Shown one piece after another: positions 1 through 6,570 of a DNA stretch of 18,014 nt. Where the stretch lies: the NCBI GenBank assembly GCA_016281115.1, contig JAEEHZ010000096.1, forward strand, positions 1-18,014, read 5' to 3'. The notes under the pieces are model-generated. The model was not told the origin of the DNA, did not search any database, and was given only the letters and a program-made list of their open reading frames with translations. Origin of the DNA: Clostridiaceae bacterium. GTDB taxonomy: Bacteria > Bacillota > Clostridia > Oscillospirales > Acutalibacteraceae. The number at the start of each line of letters is the position of its first letter. Position 1 is the stretch's first letter. A program made the translations under genes and the position numbers.

Positions 1-885
1 ATCGGTCGTATCGCCGAGCCTGCCCATTGCGTTTATCCTCGGCACAATACTGTACGCCACATCTGAGGCGCTTATATTGTCGGGCTTTATTCCCGCCTCA
101 TTGAGCATAGCTATAATGCCTTGACGTTCCGTGTTGGAAAGAGTATTTAACCCGTATTTAACAAGAAATCTGTTTTCGTCACTCAATTCAACTATATCTC
201 CTATTGTACCCACAGCCACCAGATCTGCATAATTATCAAGCAGAGAATATATATCGCAGTCCTCGCCTTCCATAGCGCATATCACTTTAAAGGCTACCCC
301 TACACCCGAGTAAAACTTAAATTTGCTTCGGCAGTCTATTCTGTGAGGGTCTACAACAGCAACGGCATTCGGTAACGTTTCAATAGGGGTGTGATGGTCT
401 GTAACTACCGTGTCGATACCCTTTTGTGAGGCATATTCTATTTCTTTGTGGGCGGTTATGCCGTTATCTACTGTTATGATGAGAGATACGCCCATCTCAT
501 ACATCTTATCTATAACACCGAGGTTCAGCCCATAGCCGTCCTCTTTCCTGTGGGGGATCATAAAAACAACATTCGCTCCCATTGCAGAGAGATAAGAATA
601 CATAACTGCGGTAGAAGTTATGCCGTCTGCATCGTAGTCTCCGTAAACGCAAATTTTCTCAAAATTATCTATCGCAGATGTTATTCTTTCCACAGCCTTA
701 TCCATATCAGCAAAATCAAACGGTGACTGAATGACAGGCTCATCCGACAGATAATTTATTGCGTCATCCGGTTTGTTTATACCGCGCAAACTTAAAAGCA
801 TTGCTGTCATTAAAGGCAGACTACACGCATTTGCGAGCATATTTGCGTTATCCTTATCCAGATGAGAGACGATCCATTTTTTCAT
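1..885 (-). CDS. recJ: RecJ single-stranded-DNA 5'-3' exonuclease, N-terminal part (cut by window edge)
   Basis: Only the first 295 residues are in the window; the frame is still open at base 1, so the C-terminal part lies outside. The DHH-phosphoesterase signature is clear: YGDYDADGITS at residues 81-91, a DNGI motif near 140-143, TDHHTP at 162-167 and PRINAMGRLGD near 283-293. In RecJ these aspartates and histidines bind the catalytic metals. RecJ degrades single-stranded DNA 5'-3' in recombination and mismatch or base-excision repair in the cytoplasm. The start is the ATG at 885, preceded by an AGGGG Shine-Dalgarno. A near-consensus promoter lies about 30 bases further upstream, divergent from the ylxM cluster. 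NrnA-type DHH proteins are the alternative, but the motif order and the N-terminal extension before the first motif fit RecJ. Confidence 0.93.
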   Translation of the reverse strand, partial: MKKWIVSHLDKDNANMLANACSLPLMTAMLLSLRGINKPDDAINYLSDEPVIQSPFDFADMDKAVERITSAIDNFEKICVYGDYDADGITSTAVMYSYLSAMGANVVFMIPHRKEDGYGLNLGVIDKMYEMGVSLIITVDNGITAHKEIEYASQKGIDTVVTDHHTPIETLPNAVAVVDPHRIDCRSKFKFYSGVGVAFKVICAMEGEDCDIYSLLDNYADLVAVGTIGDIVELSDENRFLVKYGLNTLSNTERQGIIAMLNEAGIKPDNISASDVAYSIVPRINAMGRLGDTTD

Positions 886-917
886 ACTTTTCCCCTAAAT
901 TACAATCGTTAGGGTTG

Positions 918-946
918 ATTATATCACTTTTTACGCCTATTTTCAA
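918..946 (-). promoter_or_regulatory. SigA-type promoter of recJ
   Basis: On the minus strand TTGAAA (946-941) and TATAAT (923-918) are separated by 17 bases. The predicted transcript start is near 911, about 26 bases before the recJ ATG. Confidence 0.75.
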
Positions 947-1035
947 CTTTTTTCTGTTTTTTAGATATAAAATATCGAATTTTGATTTACCGTAAAAGCA
1001 ATACGAATACATATAATAAAAAATGCAAAAAACTC

Positions 1036-1064
1036 TTGACAACGGCACTCAATTAATATATAAT
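1036..1064 (+). promoter_or_regulatory. Perfect-consensus SigA promoter of the ylxM-ffh-rpsP-khpA cluster
   Basis: TTGACA at 1036-1041 and TATAAT at 1059-1064 with a 17-base spacer exactly match the housekeeping consensus. The predicted transcript start is near 1071. No other strong promoter is seen before khpA, so the four genes are probably one transcript. Confidence 0.88.
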
Positions 1065-1072
1065 ATCCAAGT

Positions 1073-1100
1073 TGTAAAGGTTAACGCCTTTACACAAAGG
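1073..1100 (+). promoter_or_regulatory. Leader hairpin of ylxM with a competing Shine-Dalgarno hairpin
   Basis: TGTAAAGG (1073-1080) and CCTTTACA (1087-1094) form an 8-base-pair stem with a 6-base loop, right at the predicted 5' end of the mRNA. The inner CCTTT (1087-1091) can instead pair with AAAGG (1096-1100), part of the AAAGGAG ribosome-binding site at 1096-1102, with an ACAC loop. The two folds exclude each other. A similar hairpin occupies the same place in the murA leader. The pairing is visible; a regulatory role is inferred. Confidence 0.5.
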
Positions 1101-1111
1101 AGTCGTTTTAT

Positions 1112-1465
1112 ATGAGAGATAAGCTGAAAATGTCTTTGCTGCTTGATTTTTACGGCGGCTTACTTACAGAAAAGCAAAGAGATATATCTGAGCTTTACTA
1201 TAACGGCGACTATTCGTTAAGCGAGATTGCAGACGATCTGCATATTTCACGACAAGGCGTGCGCGACTCGTTAGTTCGCGCTGAGGCAACACTTACAGAG
1301 CTTGAAGAAAAAATCGGCTTTGCCGTTAAATACAGCGAGATTGCAAACAATAACAACCTCATAAAGAAAATTGTTCTCAACGCGCTTGATATGCAAAGCA
1401 CTGAAGATATAAAGACTTCTCTGCAAAAAATTCTCGCAATAATTGATAACGAACAGAATGTTTAA
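1112..1465 (+). CDS. ylxM: YlxM/p13-like helix-turn-helix protein
   Basis: This 117-residue protein has a predicted DNA-binding helix-turn-helix at about residues 33-56, containing SLSEIADDLHISRQGVRDSL. That resembles region 4 of sigma factors and is typical of the YlxM (UPF0122) family. The family is almost always encoded directly before ffh, as here, with 27 bases between the genes. In streptococci the homologue has been described as an accessory protein of the signal recognition particle; whether it binds DNA in this organism is unknown. The ATG at 1112 has a good AAAGGAG site 9 bases upstream. It is first in the operon, so it would be well placed to sense or tune SRP synthesis (inference). 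Confidence 0.9.
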   Translation: MRDKLKMSLLLDFYGGLLTEKQRDISELYYNGDYSLSEIADDLHISRQGVRDSLVRAEATLTELEEKIGFAVKYSEIANNNNLIKKIVLNALDMQSTEDIKTSLQKILAIIDNEQNV

Positions 1466-1492
1466 CTTAGTATTTGAAAGGGATTAATTGAT

Positions 1493-2842
1493 ATGGCTTT
1501 TGAAGGACTTTCGCAAAAATTAAGCTCTGCCTTTAAGAAGCTGCGCTCAAAAGGGCGCCTTAACGAGCGCGACGTTAAAGACGCAATGCGTGAAGTAAGG
1601 CTTGCTTTGCTTGAAGCAGACGTTAATTTTAAAATCGCCAAAGATTTTACCGCAAAGGTAACCGAGCGTGCGATAGGCTCAGACGTTTTGGAAAGCCTTA
1701 CCCCCGCTCAAATGGTAATTAAAATTGTTAATGAGGAGCTCACTTCTCTTATGGGAAGCACCAGCTCACGTTTAGAGCTTTCCTCTAACCCGCCCACAGT
1801 AATTATGATGTGCGGTCTGCAGGGCTCGGGTAAAACAACTCACTCTGCAAAACTTGCTAAGATGCTTTTGTCACAGGGACACAGACCGTTGCTCGTCGCC
1901 TGCGACGTATACAGACCGGCTGCTATTGATCAGCTTAAGGTTGTGGGAGCAAAAGCAGGCGCGCCTGTATTTGAAATGGGCAAGGACAACCCCGTTAAAA
2001 TTTCGCAGCAGGCTATAAAACACGCAAAAGACTACGGAAACGACATAGTAATACTTGATACCGCCGGCAGACTTCACATAGATGAACAGCTGATGGGTGA
2101 GCTTAAGCAGATAAAAGAAACTGTAAAGCCAAATGAAATACTGCTTGTTGTTGACTCCATGACGGGTCAGGACGCAGTTAACGTTGCAAAAAGCTTTAAC
2201 GACTTGCTTGATATAACAGGCGTTATTTTAACAAAGCTTGACGGCGACACAAGAGGCGGCGCAGCACTCTCTGTTAAAGAAGTTACAGGCAAGCCCATCA
2301 AATTCTGCGGTATGGGTGAAAAGCTTGATGATTTGGAGATTTTCCACCCCGACAGAATGGCTTCGCGTATCCTCGGCATGGGCGATGTTCTGACACTTAT
2401 AGAAGATGCAGAAAACAAGCTTGACGCAAAAAAAGCCGAAGAAATGGCTGACAAGCTTGCAAAGAATAAATACGACTTAAACGACCTTTTAGATCAGTTT
2501 GACCAGATCAAAAAGCTCGGTCCCTTGAAAAGTGTGCTTTCTAAGTTGCCGGGAGTCGGCAACAAGCTTGATAACGTTGATTTTGACGACAGACAAATAG
2601 ACCGCCTGGCTTCAATAATAATGTCAATGACCCCCAAAGAGCGCGAAAAGCCGGATTTGATAAACGCTTCTCGCAAAAAAAGGATCGCAGCAGGCAGCGG
2701 CTCAAAAATTGAAGATGTAAACCGATTGCTTCGCCAGTTTGAGCAAATGAAAAAAATGGTAAAGCAAATGAACGGACCGTCCGGTAAAAAGAAAATGCGT
2801 CATTTACCCGGACTCGGCGGACCGGGCAGACGCGGTTTTTGA
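1493..2842 (+). CDS. ffh: Signal recognition particle protein Ffh (SRP54 GTPase)
   Basis: Ffh binds signal sequences as they leave the ribosome, together with SRP RNA, and delivers them to FtsY at the membrane. The 449 residues show the full family layout. An N-terminal four-helix domain spans about 1-100. The GTPase domain has its P-loop GLQGSGKTT at 108-116, DVYRPAA at 138-144, DTAGR at 189-193 and TKLDGDTRGG at 247-256. The methionine-rich M domain runs from about 297 to the end, with the RNA-binding SRKKRIAAGSG at 393-403 followed by a run of Met-containing helix. Length is normal for bacterial Ffh. The ATG at 1493 has a GAAAGGGA site just upstream. It lies between ylxM and rpsP on the same probable transcript. 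Confidence 0.98.
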   Translation: MAFEGLSQKLSSAFKKLRSKGRLNERDVKDAMREVRLALLEADVNFKIAKDFTAKVTERAIGSDVLESLTPAQMVIKIVNEELTSLMGSTSSRLELSSNPPTVIMMCGLQGSGKTTHSAKLAKMLLSQGHRPLLVACDVYRPAAIDQLKVVGAKAGAPVFEMGKDNPVKISQQAIKHAKDYGNDIVILDTAGRLHIDEQLMGELKQIKETVKPNEILLVVDSMTGQDAVNVAKSFNDLLDITGVILTKLDGDTRGGAALSVKEVTGKPIKFCGMGEKLDDLEIFHPDRMASRILGMGDVLTLIEDAENKLDAKKAEEMADKLAKNKYDLNDLLDQFDQIKKLGPLKSVLSKLPGVGNKLDNVDFDDRQIDRLASIIMSMTPKEREKPDLINASRKKRIAAGSGSKIEDVNRLLRQFEQMKKMVKQMNGPSGKKKMRHLPGLGGPGRRGF

Positions 2843-2900
2843 TAAGTTTAAATTCGGATATCCCGATATTTATAAAAATAATTTACGGAGGTGAAATATA

Positions 2901-3146
2901 ATGGCAGTTAAAATCAGACTTCGCAGAATGGGCGCTAAGAAAAGCCCTTTCTACCGTATAGTTGTTGCAGACTCAAGATATCCCAGAGACGGTCGTTTTA
3001 TTGAGGAATTGGGTTATTATAATCCTGTTGCTGATCCGGTTGTTGTTAAGGTTGATGCAGAAAAAGCAAAAAAATGGATCGCAAACGGCGCACAGCCGAC
3101 TGACACCGTAAAAGCATTATTAAAGAAAAACAATGTAATTGACTGA
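2901..3146 (+). CDS. rpsP: 30S ribosomal protein S16
   Basis: This is a complete S16 of 81 residues. The start MAVKIRLRRMGAKKSPFYRI and the following VVADSRYPRDGRFIEELGYY segment (about residues 21-40) are family hallmarks. S16 binds 16S rRNA early in assembly of the small subunit body. A strong GGAGGTGA site precedes the ATG at 2901. The gene is 58 bases after ffh and 44 before khpA, the usual Firmicute order. Confidence 0.98.
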   Translation: MAVKIRLRRMGAKKSPFYRIVVADSRYPRDGRFIEELGYYNPVADPVVVKVDAEKAKKWIANGAQPTDTVKALLKKNNVID

Positions 3147-3190
3147 TTATCATAATTTGTCTGATATCAAAAAAGAAAGGTGATACCATA

Positions 3191-3424
3191 ATGGAAAATT
3201 TACTTAAAGTAATAGCACAAGGTCTTGTAGAAGATCCCGATGCTGTAAACGTTACTGCTGACGAAGAAAACGAAGAAGGCATAATCGTTTACCATCTTCA
3301 CGTTGCACAGGACGATATGGGCAGAGTTATAGGTAAGCAAGGCAGAATTGCTAAAGCTATCCGTACTATCGCCCGCAGCGTTGCAATCAGAAAGAACATC
3401 AAAGTAATGGTAGAGATCGACTGA
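3191..3424 (+). CDS. khpA: KhpA, KH-domain RNA-binding protein
   Basis: This 77-residue protein is essentially a single type II KH domain. The RNA-contacting GxxG loop is seen in VIGKQGRIAKAIRTI at about residues 46-60 (Gly48-Lys-Gln-Gly51). KhpA (YlqC) acts with KhpB/EloR in controlling cell elongation and division in several Gram-positives, through RNA binding. A GAAAGGTGA site lies 7 bases before the ATG. It is the last gene of the cluster: a terminator follows at once, whereas in many relatives rimM, trmD and rplS come next. Confidence 0.95.
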   Translation: MENLLKVIAQGLVEDPDAVNVTADEENEEGIIVYHLHVAQDDMGRVIGKQGRIAKAIRTIARSVAIRKNIKVMVEID

Positions 3425-3440
3425 TTGATCGGTTTTACAA

Positions 3441-3477
3441 AACAACACCGCCGAATTATTCGGCGGTGTTGTTTTTT
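3441..3477. terminator. Bidirectional rho-independent terminator between khpA and sigG
   Basis: A perfect 15-base-pair GC-rich stem (3441-3455 with 3459-3473, loop TTA) is followed by T's on the plus strand (TTTTTT, 3472-3477). On the minus strand a shorter T-rich run, TTGTTTTG, closes the stem. It ends the ylxM-khpA transcript and, in the other direction, sigG. The sigG stop codon (3478-3476) overlaps the plus-strand T-tract. Confidence 0.93.
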
Positions 3478-4258
3478 ATAATTCTCTTTTAATTCTGTCG
3501 AGCGCACCCTTTTCTATTCTGCTTACCTGTGCCTGAGAGATCCCTATCTCATTTGAAACTTCCATTTGTGTTTTTCCCTGAAAAAACCTGAGATTAAGTA
3601 TTTTCCTTTCTCTCGGTGAAAGCTGAGAAATTGCTTCCCGCAGCGATATTTCCTCAAGCCACATATTATCGTCGTTTTTATCGCCTATCTGATCCATAAC
3701 ATATACCGTGTCGTTGCTGTCTGTAAAAACAGGCTCATTAAGCGACACGGGTGCAACTATCGCTTCAAGCGCAAGAACAACGTCCGCTTTCTTCATATCA
3801 AGCTCTTTGGCTATCATTTCTACGCTCGGTTCTCTCCCCAACTCGTTTGTAAGGCGCTCTTTAACCTGCATTGCCTTATATGCCGTGTCGCGCATACTCC
3901 TGCTCACACGAATATAGTTATAATCGCGTAAATATCTTCTAACTTCGCCTATTATCATGGGAACACCGTAAGTTGAAAATTTGACATTCATATTGCTGTC
4001 AAAATTATCTATTGCTTTGATAAGACCTATACAACCCACCTGAAACAGATCGTCAATATTTTCTCCACGATTCGTAAATCTTTGAATAACGCTTAAAACA
4101 AGACGTAAGTTCCCTCTTATCATTTTTTCGCGGGCTTTTTTCTTTTCCGCTGCACTTCCTTCACGCATTATGCGAAATAATTCCGATTTTTCCTTTTCCG
4201 ATAAAACCTTTAAATTTGCAGTATTGATCCCGCAAATCTCTACCCTGCTGAACTGCAT
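3476..4258 (-). CDS. sigG: RNA polymerase sporulation sigma factor SigG
   Basis: SigG directs late gene expression in the forespore after engulfment. The 260-residue protein begins MQFSRVEICG; the VEICG...LKVL start is typical of SigG and absent from SigF and SigE. Region 2 is well conserved: NLRLVLSVIQRF at 50-61, DDLFQVGCIGLIKAIDNFD at 69-87 and KFSTYGVPMIIGEVRRYLRD at 93-112. The region 4 helix-turn-helix, QGKTQMEVSNEIGISQAQVS, begins near residue 227. I chose the ATG at 4258, not an in-frame TTG at 4276, because a longer reading would translate the GGAGG Shine-Dalgarno (4272-4268, 9 bases before the ATG). That site is buried in a long hairpin. The gene follows proS on the same strand rather than spoIIGA-sigE, which is a common neighbourhood in Firmicutes. 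Confidence 0.94.
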   Translation of the reverse strand: MQFSRVEICGINTANLKVLSEKEKSELFRIMREGSAAEKKKAREKMIRGNLRLVLSVIQRFTNRGENIDDLFQVGCIGLIKAIDNFDSNMNVKFSTYGVPMIIGEVRRYLRDYNYIRVSRSMRDTAYKAMQVKERLTNELGREPSVEMIAKELDMKKADVVLALEAIVAPVSLNEPVFTDSNDTVYVMDQIGDKNDDNMWLEEISLREAISQLSPRERKILNLRFFQGKTQMEVSNEIGISQAQVSRIEKGALDRIKREL

Positions 4259-4259
4259 T

Positions 4260-4320
4260 AAAAACCGCCTCCGCAATACTAAAAAGTTTTTACTTTAAAA
4301 GTATTGCCGAAGGCGATTTT
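4260..4320 (-). terminator. Long hairpin before sigG: proS terminator that also hides the sigG Shine-Dalgarno
   Basis: On the minus strand, the arm at 4320-4300 pairs with the arm at 4280-4261: 20 base pairs including two G-U pairs, one bulged G, and a 19-base AT-rich loop. The stem has an A-run at its outer left and ends in TTTTT (4264-4260), the form of an intrinsic terminator for proS. The same right arm contains GGAGG (4272-4268), the sigG ribosome-binding site, so RNA reading through from proS would have it paired. The fold is visible; its effect on expression is inferred. Confidence 0.75.
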
Positions 4321-4355
4321 ATTAATTCATATTACATACATAAATAAAATAAGTA

Positions 4356-5795
4356 TTAATACGCTTTTCCCCAATAAACAAGTTTTTTGGCGGGTTTTCC
4401 GCAACAAACGCATTTCTGTGCAATATTTTCCTGCTCAAAAGGCATACAGCGTGAGCCGACACCCGTGAGTTCTTTCACTTTATCTTCGCAGGCTTCTTCT
4501 CCGCACCACATAGCCTTTACAAAGCCGTCACCGTTTTCATCAAGCGCTTTTATTATTTCGTCGGTATTTGTACAGGTGTATGTGTGTTTTTCTCGGTTTT
4601 CAAGGGCTTTTTGATATATGCCGTCGCGTACCTCATCAAGCTTTTTCAAAACAGTGCTTTCAAGCTCGTCAAGCGAGACAATCGTCTTTTCACGGTTATG
4701 ACGTGTAACGAGAACGCACTGATTGTTTTCGATATCTTTGGGTCCTATCTCTATCCTTACGGGAACGCCCTTCATTTCATATTCGCTGAATTTCCAGCCG
4801 GGGCTGTTTTCGGAATCGTCAAGCTTAACGCGAACGCTTTTGTTAAGTCTTTGAAGAAGCTCTTTTGCTTTTTCAAGAACGCCCTCTTTGTGCATTGCGA
4901 TAGGCACAATAACAGCCTGGATAGGCGCAACCGCAGGGGGAAGCACAAGTCCGTTATCGTCGCCGTGAGTCATAATTATTGCGCCGATAAGTCTTGTTGT
5001 AACGCCCCACGAAGTCTGATAGGGATATACCAATTGGTTTTCTTTATTTGAATATTTTATATCAAACGCTCTTGCAAAGCCATCGCCGAAATAATGGCTC
5101 GTGCCTGCCTGAAGTGCTTTTCCGTCGTGCATAAGGGCTTCTATTGCATATGTCATTTCAGCACCCGCAAATTTATCGCTGTCGGTTTTTTTGCCTTTTA
5201 TTACGGGCATTGCAAGCTCATTTTCACAAAAATCGGCGTAAACATTGAGCATTCTCTCGGTTTCCTCTATTGCCTCTTGCGCTGTTGCGTGAATGGTATG
5301 ACCCTCTTGCCACAAAAATTCACGTGAGCGCAAAAACGGTCTTGTTGTTTTTTCCCATCTTACAACGTTTACCCATTGGTTATATAGTTTGGGCAAATCT
5401 CTGTGAGAATGAATTATATTTGCGTAATGCTCACAAAACAGAGTTTCAGATGTCGGGCGAACGCAAAGGCGTTCTTCAAGCTTTTCGCTGCCGCCGTGTG
5501 TCACCCAAGCCACCTCAGGTGCAAAGCCCTCTACATGGTCTTTTTCTTTTTGAAGCAAGCTTTCGGGAATAAACATAGGCATACACACGTTTTCGTGTCC
5601 TGTTTGCTTAAATTTTCCGTCGAGGATCTTCTGAATGTTTTCCCAGATTGCGTAACCGTACGGTCTTATTACCATACATCCTTTAACACTTGTATATTCG
5701 ATAAGCTCAGCTTTTTTCACTATATCCGTATACCACTTGGCAAAATCTTCGTCCATAGAGGTTATAGCGGTAACAAGCTTTTGTTTGTCTGACAT
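4356..5795 (-). CDS. proS: Prolyl-tRNA synthetase (ProS type 3, archaeal/eukaryote-like)
   Basis: This enzyme joins proline to tRNA-Pro using ATP in the cytoplasm. The 479-residue length and the absence of the large editing insertion mark it as the short 'type 3' form, not the roughly 570-residue bacterial form. Class II motifs are present: RPTSET at 113-118, motif 2 in TTRPFLRSREFLWQEGHT at 140-157, and motif 3 in TTRLIGAIIMTHGDD at 266-280. An anticodon-binding domain follows at about 285-390. The C-terminal domain has a cysteine cluster (C431, C436, C450, C462, C464, C465) of the kind that binds zinc, and ends in the family's terminal Tyr. A GGAGAG site precedes the ATG at 5795, and a perfect promoter lies 40 bases upstream. 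The leader is short and has no T-box. Confidence 0.97.
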   Translation of the reverse strand: MSDKQKLVTAITSMDEDFAKWYTDIVKKAELIEYTSVKGCMVIRPYGYAIWENIQKILDGKFKQTGHENVCMPMFIPESLLQKEKDHVEGFAPEVAWVTHGGSEKLEERLCVRPTSETLFCEHYANIIHSHRDLPKLYNQWVNVVRWEKTTRPFLRSREFLWQEGHTIHATAQEAIEETERMLNVYADFCENELAMPVIKGKKTDSDKFAGAEMTYAIEALMHDGKALQAGTSHYFGDGFARAFDIKYSNKENQLVYPYQTSWGVTTRLIGAIIMTHGDDNGLVLPPAVAPIQAVIVPIAMHKEGVLEKAKELLQRLNKSVRVKLDDSENSPGWKFSEYEMKGVPVRIEIGPKDIENNQCVLVTRHNREKTIVSLDELESTVLKKLDEVRDGIYQKALENREKHTYTCTNTDEIIKALDENGDGFVKAMWCGEEACEDKVKELTGVGSRCMPFEQENIAQKCVCCGKPAKKLVYWGKAY

Positions 5796-5835
5796 TAATT
5801 ATCTCTCCTGCCGTTATTATTTTAAAAACACGCAT

Positions 5836-5864
5836 ATTATACGTTTTTTAACTCTTTATGTCAA
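5836..5864 (-). promoter_or_regulatory. Perfect-consensus SigA promoter of proS
   Basis: On the minus strand TTGACA (5864-5859), a 17-base spacer and TATAAT (5841-5836) match the consensus exactly. The predicted start near 5829 leaves a leader of about 34 bases, too short for a T-box. Confidence 0.87.
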
Positions 5865-5909
5865 TATTATACTGTTTAAAATATTGTTATTGTCGATTAT
5901 TTTCATAAC

Positions 5910-5948
5910 AAAAGGTTATCCCATGTAGAATATAACATAGGATAACCT
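5910..5948 (-). terminator. Rho-independent terminator of the SPFH-lipoprotein operon
   Basis: On the minus strand AGGTTATCCTATGT (5948-5935) pairs over 14 positions (one G-U) with ACATGGGATAACCT (5926-5913), loop of 8 bases, then TTTTGTT. It stands between the lipoprotein gene and the proS promoter. Confidence 0.85.
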
Positions 5949-5975
5949 CAAGATTCAGCTGATATAAATTTATGC

Positions 5976-5993
5976 TGTGTTAATGTTAACACA
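5976..5993. repeat. Short inverted repeat after the lipoprotein gene
   Basis: TGTGTTAA and TTAACACA flank a TG centre, 10 bases past the lipoprotein stop codon and upstream of the terminator hairpin. It has no T-tract of its own. It could be an mRNA 3' structure or chance in AT-rich DNA. Confidence 0.35.
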
Positions 5994-6003
5994 TATAAAC
6001 TTA

Positions 6004-6570
6004 TTAATGCTTAACAGAATCCGCCAACTCTGCAAGGCATTTAAGAAGCTCATTATAGTTATTGCCTACACCGTTATACGACAACGTAATACCGTTTTTA
6101 AAATACAGGCAGACATCGTATGTGGTTGCGTCGTAGGCAAAAAAGCCGTCGTTCTCGATCTTTGAGCGTTTGATACTTTCTTTGATCTCTTCGATAAGCT
6201 TCAGATCCTGTGCAGAAGAGATAAAACTGTTTAATACCTGCTTTGATACCGCAATACTTTCAAAATTGGTCTCTTCGTTGCCGTTTGATTCGCTGTAATA
6301 ACGCGCGCTCATATAAAGCTTACCGTCATCGTTACTTATCAAATCAAAAGAGCTGCATCCCTGAACATATGAAGCGCTCGATAAAAAACTCACCCCGGTG
6401 ATATCTTCATAATTATATTCAATATAATCCGCGGAATTTGTACTGTCAGAGTCAGAATCCGGGTCGGAATAAATAATACTGCTGTACCACTCGGCGTTAC
6501 AGCCCGAAAATATAACCAAAGACAGCGCTGCAGTGAGCAGCATCAAAGCAAAAGCAAATTTTTTTGTCAT
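6004..6570 (-). CDS. Predicted lipoprotein of unknown function, coupled to the SPFH gene
   Basis: I do not recognise the family. The 188-residue protein starts with a type II signal peptide: MTKK, a hydrophobic stretch (about 5-20), then FSGC with Cys24 as the likely lipidated residue. An acidic/serine tether (SDPDSDSDST) follows at about 34-43, then a globular domain. It should therefore be anchored on the outer face of the membrane. The C-terminal part (about 150-188) contains an F-K-N-G turn followed by a Tyr/Asn-rich strand and a short helix, a pattern seen in many small uncharacterised Clostridia lipoproteins. Its ATG overlaps the stop of the SPFH gene by one base (TAATG), which implies translational coupling and a shared role. 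A terminator follows at 5910-5948. Confidence 0.85.
   Translation of the reverse strand: MTKKFAFALMLLTAALSLVIFSGCNAEWYSSIIYSDPDSDSDSTNSADYIEYNYEDITGVSFLSSASYVQGCSSFDLISNDDGKLYMSARYYSESNGNEETNFESIAVSKQVLNSFISSAQDLKLIEEIKESIKRSKIENDGFFAYDATTYDVCLYFKNGITLSYNGVGNNYNELLKCLAELADSVKH

Noticed and set aside
893..914. CCCTAA/TTAGGG hairpin covering the recJ Shine-Dalgarno
   Set aside because: The left arm (914-909) probably begins upstream of the predicted transcript start near 911, so most of the pairing would be missing from the RNA. Only six pairs and a 10-base loop.
2846..2872. Partial dyad in the ffh-rpsP gap (TCGG-ATAT-CCCGA) as an S16 autoregulatory structure
   Set aside because: The stem is short and mismatched and does not reach the rpsP ribosome-binding site; nothing supports a control element.
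3476..4258. Assignment as SigF, SigE or SigB instead of SigG
   Set aside because: The VEICG N-terminus and the region 2 and 4 sequences fit SigG. SigE has a pro-sequence with membrane anchor, SigF lacks VEICG, and no spoIIAA/AB or spoIIGA gene is adjacent.
5796..5835. T-box leader for proS (and likewise before metG at 11957-12001)
   Set aside because: The leaders predicted from the promoters are about 34 and 40 bases, too short, and there is no T-box core sequence or antiterminator.
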